Shown here one piece after another: positions 11,925 to 13,106 of a stretch of DNA of 13,106 nt (the first letter of the stretch is position 1; every line of letters starts with the position of its first letter). The translations under genes and the position numbers were made by a program. Source of the DNA: HGM04593 sp045634085 (GTDB taxonomy: Bacteria; Bacteroidota; Bacteroidia; Bacteroidales; Bacteroidaceae); assembly GCA_045634085.1 (NCBI GenBank), contig JAZQZM010000074.1:1-13106 (forward strand), in the 5' to 3' direction. The notes below the pieces were generated by a model. It ran no database searches. It saw only the letters and a list, made by a program, of their open reading frames with translations, and was not told the origin of the DNA.

Positions 11925-13106
11925 ATGGAAAAGAAATTGAATTTTAAGGATGGCTTGTGGAGCAAGGAAATCAACGTTGGTGATTTTGTCCATGAGAACA
12001 TCACTCCTTACGAGGGAGATGCTTCATTCTTGGTTGGTCCTACCGAAAGAACAAAGAAGGTATGGGCTGAGTGTGTAAAGGCTCTTGCCGAGGAGCGTGC
12101 AAACAATGGTGTGCGTGCTTTGGATAACAAGACTGTTTCTACAATCACATCACACAAGGCCGGTTACATCGACAAGGAGAATGAGCTTATTGTCGGCTTG
12201 CAGACCGACGAGTTGCTGAAACGCGCAATCAAGCCTTTCGGTGGTATCAAGGTCGTTGAGAAAGCTTGTCTCGAGAACGGTATTCCCGTTGACAAGAAGG
12301 TGAAGGATATCTTCTATCACTATCGCAAGACACACAATGACGGTGTATTCGATGCTTACAACGAAGAGATCCGTATGTACCGTTCATTGGGCTTCCTTAC
12401 CGGTCTCCCCGATAACTATGCACGTGGCCGTATAATCGGTGACTACCGTCGTCTTGCCCTCTATGGTCTTGACCGTCTTATCGAGGCAAAGCAGGCCGAT
12501 TTGAAGGGATTGGTTAGCCCTATGACAGAGCATACAATCCGTCTTCGTGAGGAGGTTGCTGAGCAGATCAAGGCTTTGAAGGAGATAAAGGTTCTTGGCG
12601 AGTACTATGGTCTCGACCTTTCTCGTCCTGCTACAAGCGCACAAGAGGCTGTTCAGTGGACATATATGGCATATCTTGCTGCCGTTAAGGAGCAGGACGG
12701 TGCAGCGATGTCACTCGGTAACGTATCTTCATTCCTTGATATCTATATCCAGTACGACCTTGACAACGGCAACATCGACGAGACATTTGCACAGGAGCTC
12801 ATCGACCAGTTCGTTATCAAATTGCGTATGGTTCGCCACTTGCGTATGCAGTCTTACAACGACCTCTTTGCAGGTGACCCAACATGGGTAACAGAGGCTA
12901 TCGGTGGTCGCTTCAACGACGGTCGTACAAAGGTTACAAAGACTTCATTCCGTTTCTTGCAGACACTTTACAACCTGGGTCCCTCACCAGAGCCTAACAT
13001 GACAGTGCTTTGGAGTCCTCAGTTGCCTCAGGGCTTTAAGGATTTCTGCGCAAAGGTTTCTATCGACACAAGTTCAGTTCAGTATGAGAACGACGAGTTG
13101 ATGCGT
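11925..13106 (+). CDS. pflB: Pyruvate formate-lyase (formate C-acetyltransferase), N-terminal 394 codons
   Basis: PflB is a glycyl-radical enzyme that splits pyruvate with CoA to acetyl-CoA and formate in anaerobic fermentation. The frame MEKKLNFKDGLWSKEINVGD stays open to the window edge, and I translated it throughout. Diagnostic stretches are the FVHENITPYEGDASFL region near residues 21-36, SLGFLTGLPDNYARGRIIGD (residues 150-169), SLGNVSSFLDIYIQYDL, FRFLQTLYNLGPSPEPNMTVLWSP (residues 343-366) and the closing VSIDTSSVQYENDELMR. These follow E. coli PflB closely, which is about 760 residues. The catalytic Cys-Cys pair should lie within about 25 residues beyond the edge, and the radical Gly near the C-terminus, so activity cannot be judged from this window. 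It needs the activase PflA, usually encoded next to it, also outside the window. Codon use suggests high expression. Confidence 0.95.
   Translation, partial: MEKKLNFKDGLWSKEINVGDFVHENITPYEGDASFLVGPTERTKKVWAECVKALAEERANNGVRALDNKTVSTITSHKAGYIDKENELIVGLQTDELLKRAIKPFGGIKVVEKACLENGIPVDKKVKDIFYHYRKTHNDGVFDAYNEEIRMYRSLGFLTGLPDNYARGRIIGDYRRLALYGLDRLIEAKQADLKGLVSPMTEHTIRLREEVAEQIKALKEIKVLGEYYGLDLSRPATSAQEAVQWTYMAYLAAVKEQDGAAMSLGNVSSFLDIYIQYDLDNGNIDETFAQELIDQFVIKLRMVRHLRMQSYNDLFAGDPTWVTEAIGGRFNDGRTKVTKTSFRFLQTLYNLGPSPEPNMTVLWSPQLPQGFKDFCAKVSIDTSSVQYENDELMR

Noticed and set aside
1..13106. CRISPR arrays, toxin-antitoxin pairs, restriction or other defence genes
   Set aside because: No regularly spaced repeats and no recognisable defence proteins were seen in any frame; the genes present are mainly core functions.

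Overview
The window is a chromosomal segment from an anaerobic member of the Bacteroidales (Bacteroides/Prevotella type). This rests on three things seen in the sequence. Promoters match the Bacteroidetes -7 box TAnnTTTG rather than the sigma70 -10 box. A 50-residue DUF4295 gene, a small family I know only from Bacteroidetes, follows rpmB-rpmG. There is also a TonB-dependent receptor with an N-terminal carboxypeptidase-regulatory-like domain. Most start codons lack a Shine-Dalgarno sequence, as usual in this phylum; rpmG is a clear exception. A pyruvate formate-lyase gene fits anaerobic life.

Layout. Positions 1-134 hold the edge of an IS3-family (IS150-like) insertion sequence: the first 31 codons of its minus-strand transposase OrfA and a terminal hairpin. 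Just outside it is an intrinsic terminator (139-169), then a plus-strand long-chain acyl-CoA synthetase (371-2278) and a small secreted Spy/CpxP-like protein with a Lys/Cys-rich tandem-repeat tail (2397-3035). A convergent minus-strand pair follows: a TonB-dependent receptor (3200-5590) downstream of a GNAT/FemAB-like acetyltransferase (5642-6628). A short divergent promoter region separates these from a plus-strand run for translation and cofactor repair: tsaD (6762-7790), pncC/cinA-type amidase (7803-8324), then rpmB, rpmG and DUF4295 (8445-9071) from their own strong promoter. A terminator separates them from a minus-strand DUF1295 membrane protein (9134-9937).

The right end holds a 323-base gene-free stretch with a tRNA-like scar, a tRNA-Ser(UGA) gene on the minus strand (10261-10345) with promoter and terminator, a stand-alone GT4 glycosyltransferase (10550-11695), and the first 394 codons of pflB (11925 to the edge) behind a structured leader.

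Most of this is core genome. I did not find an obvious new defence or mobile system. The less ordinary points are the IS end abutting a terminator, the Cys/Lys repeat tail, the terminator-like hairpin in the tsaD leader, the pflB leader with a mini-ORF and two mutually exclusive hairpins, the strong Shine-Dalgarno of rpmG, and the absence of ftsY after DUF4295.
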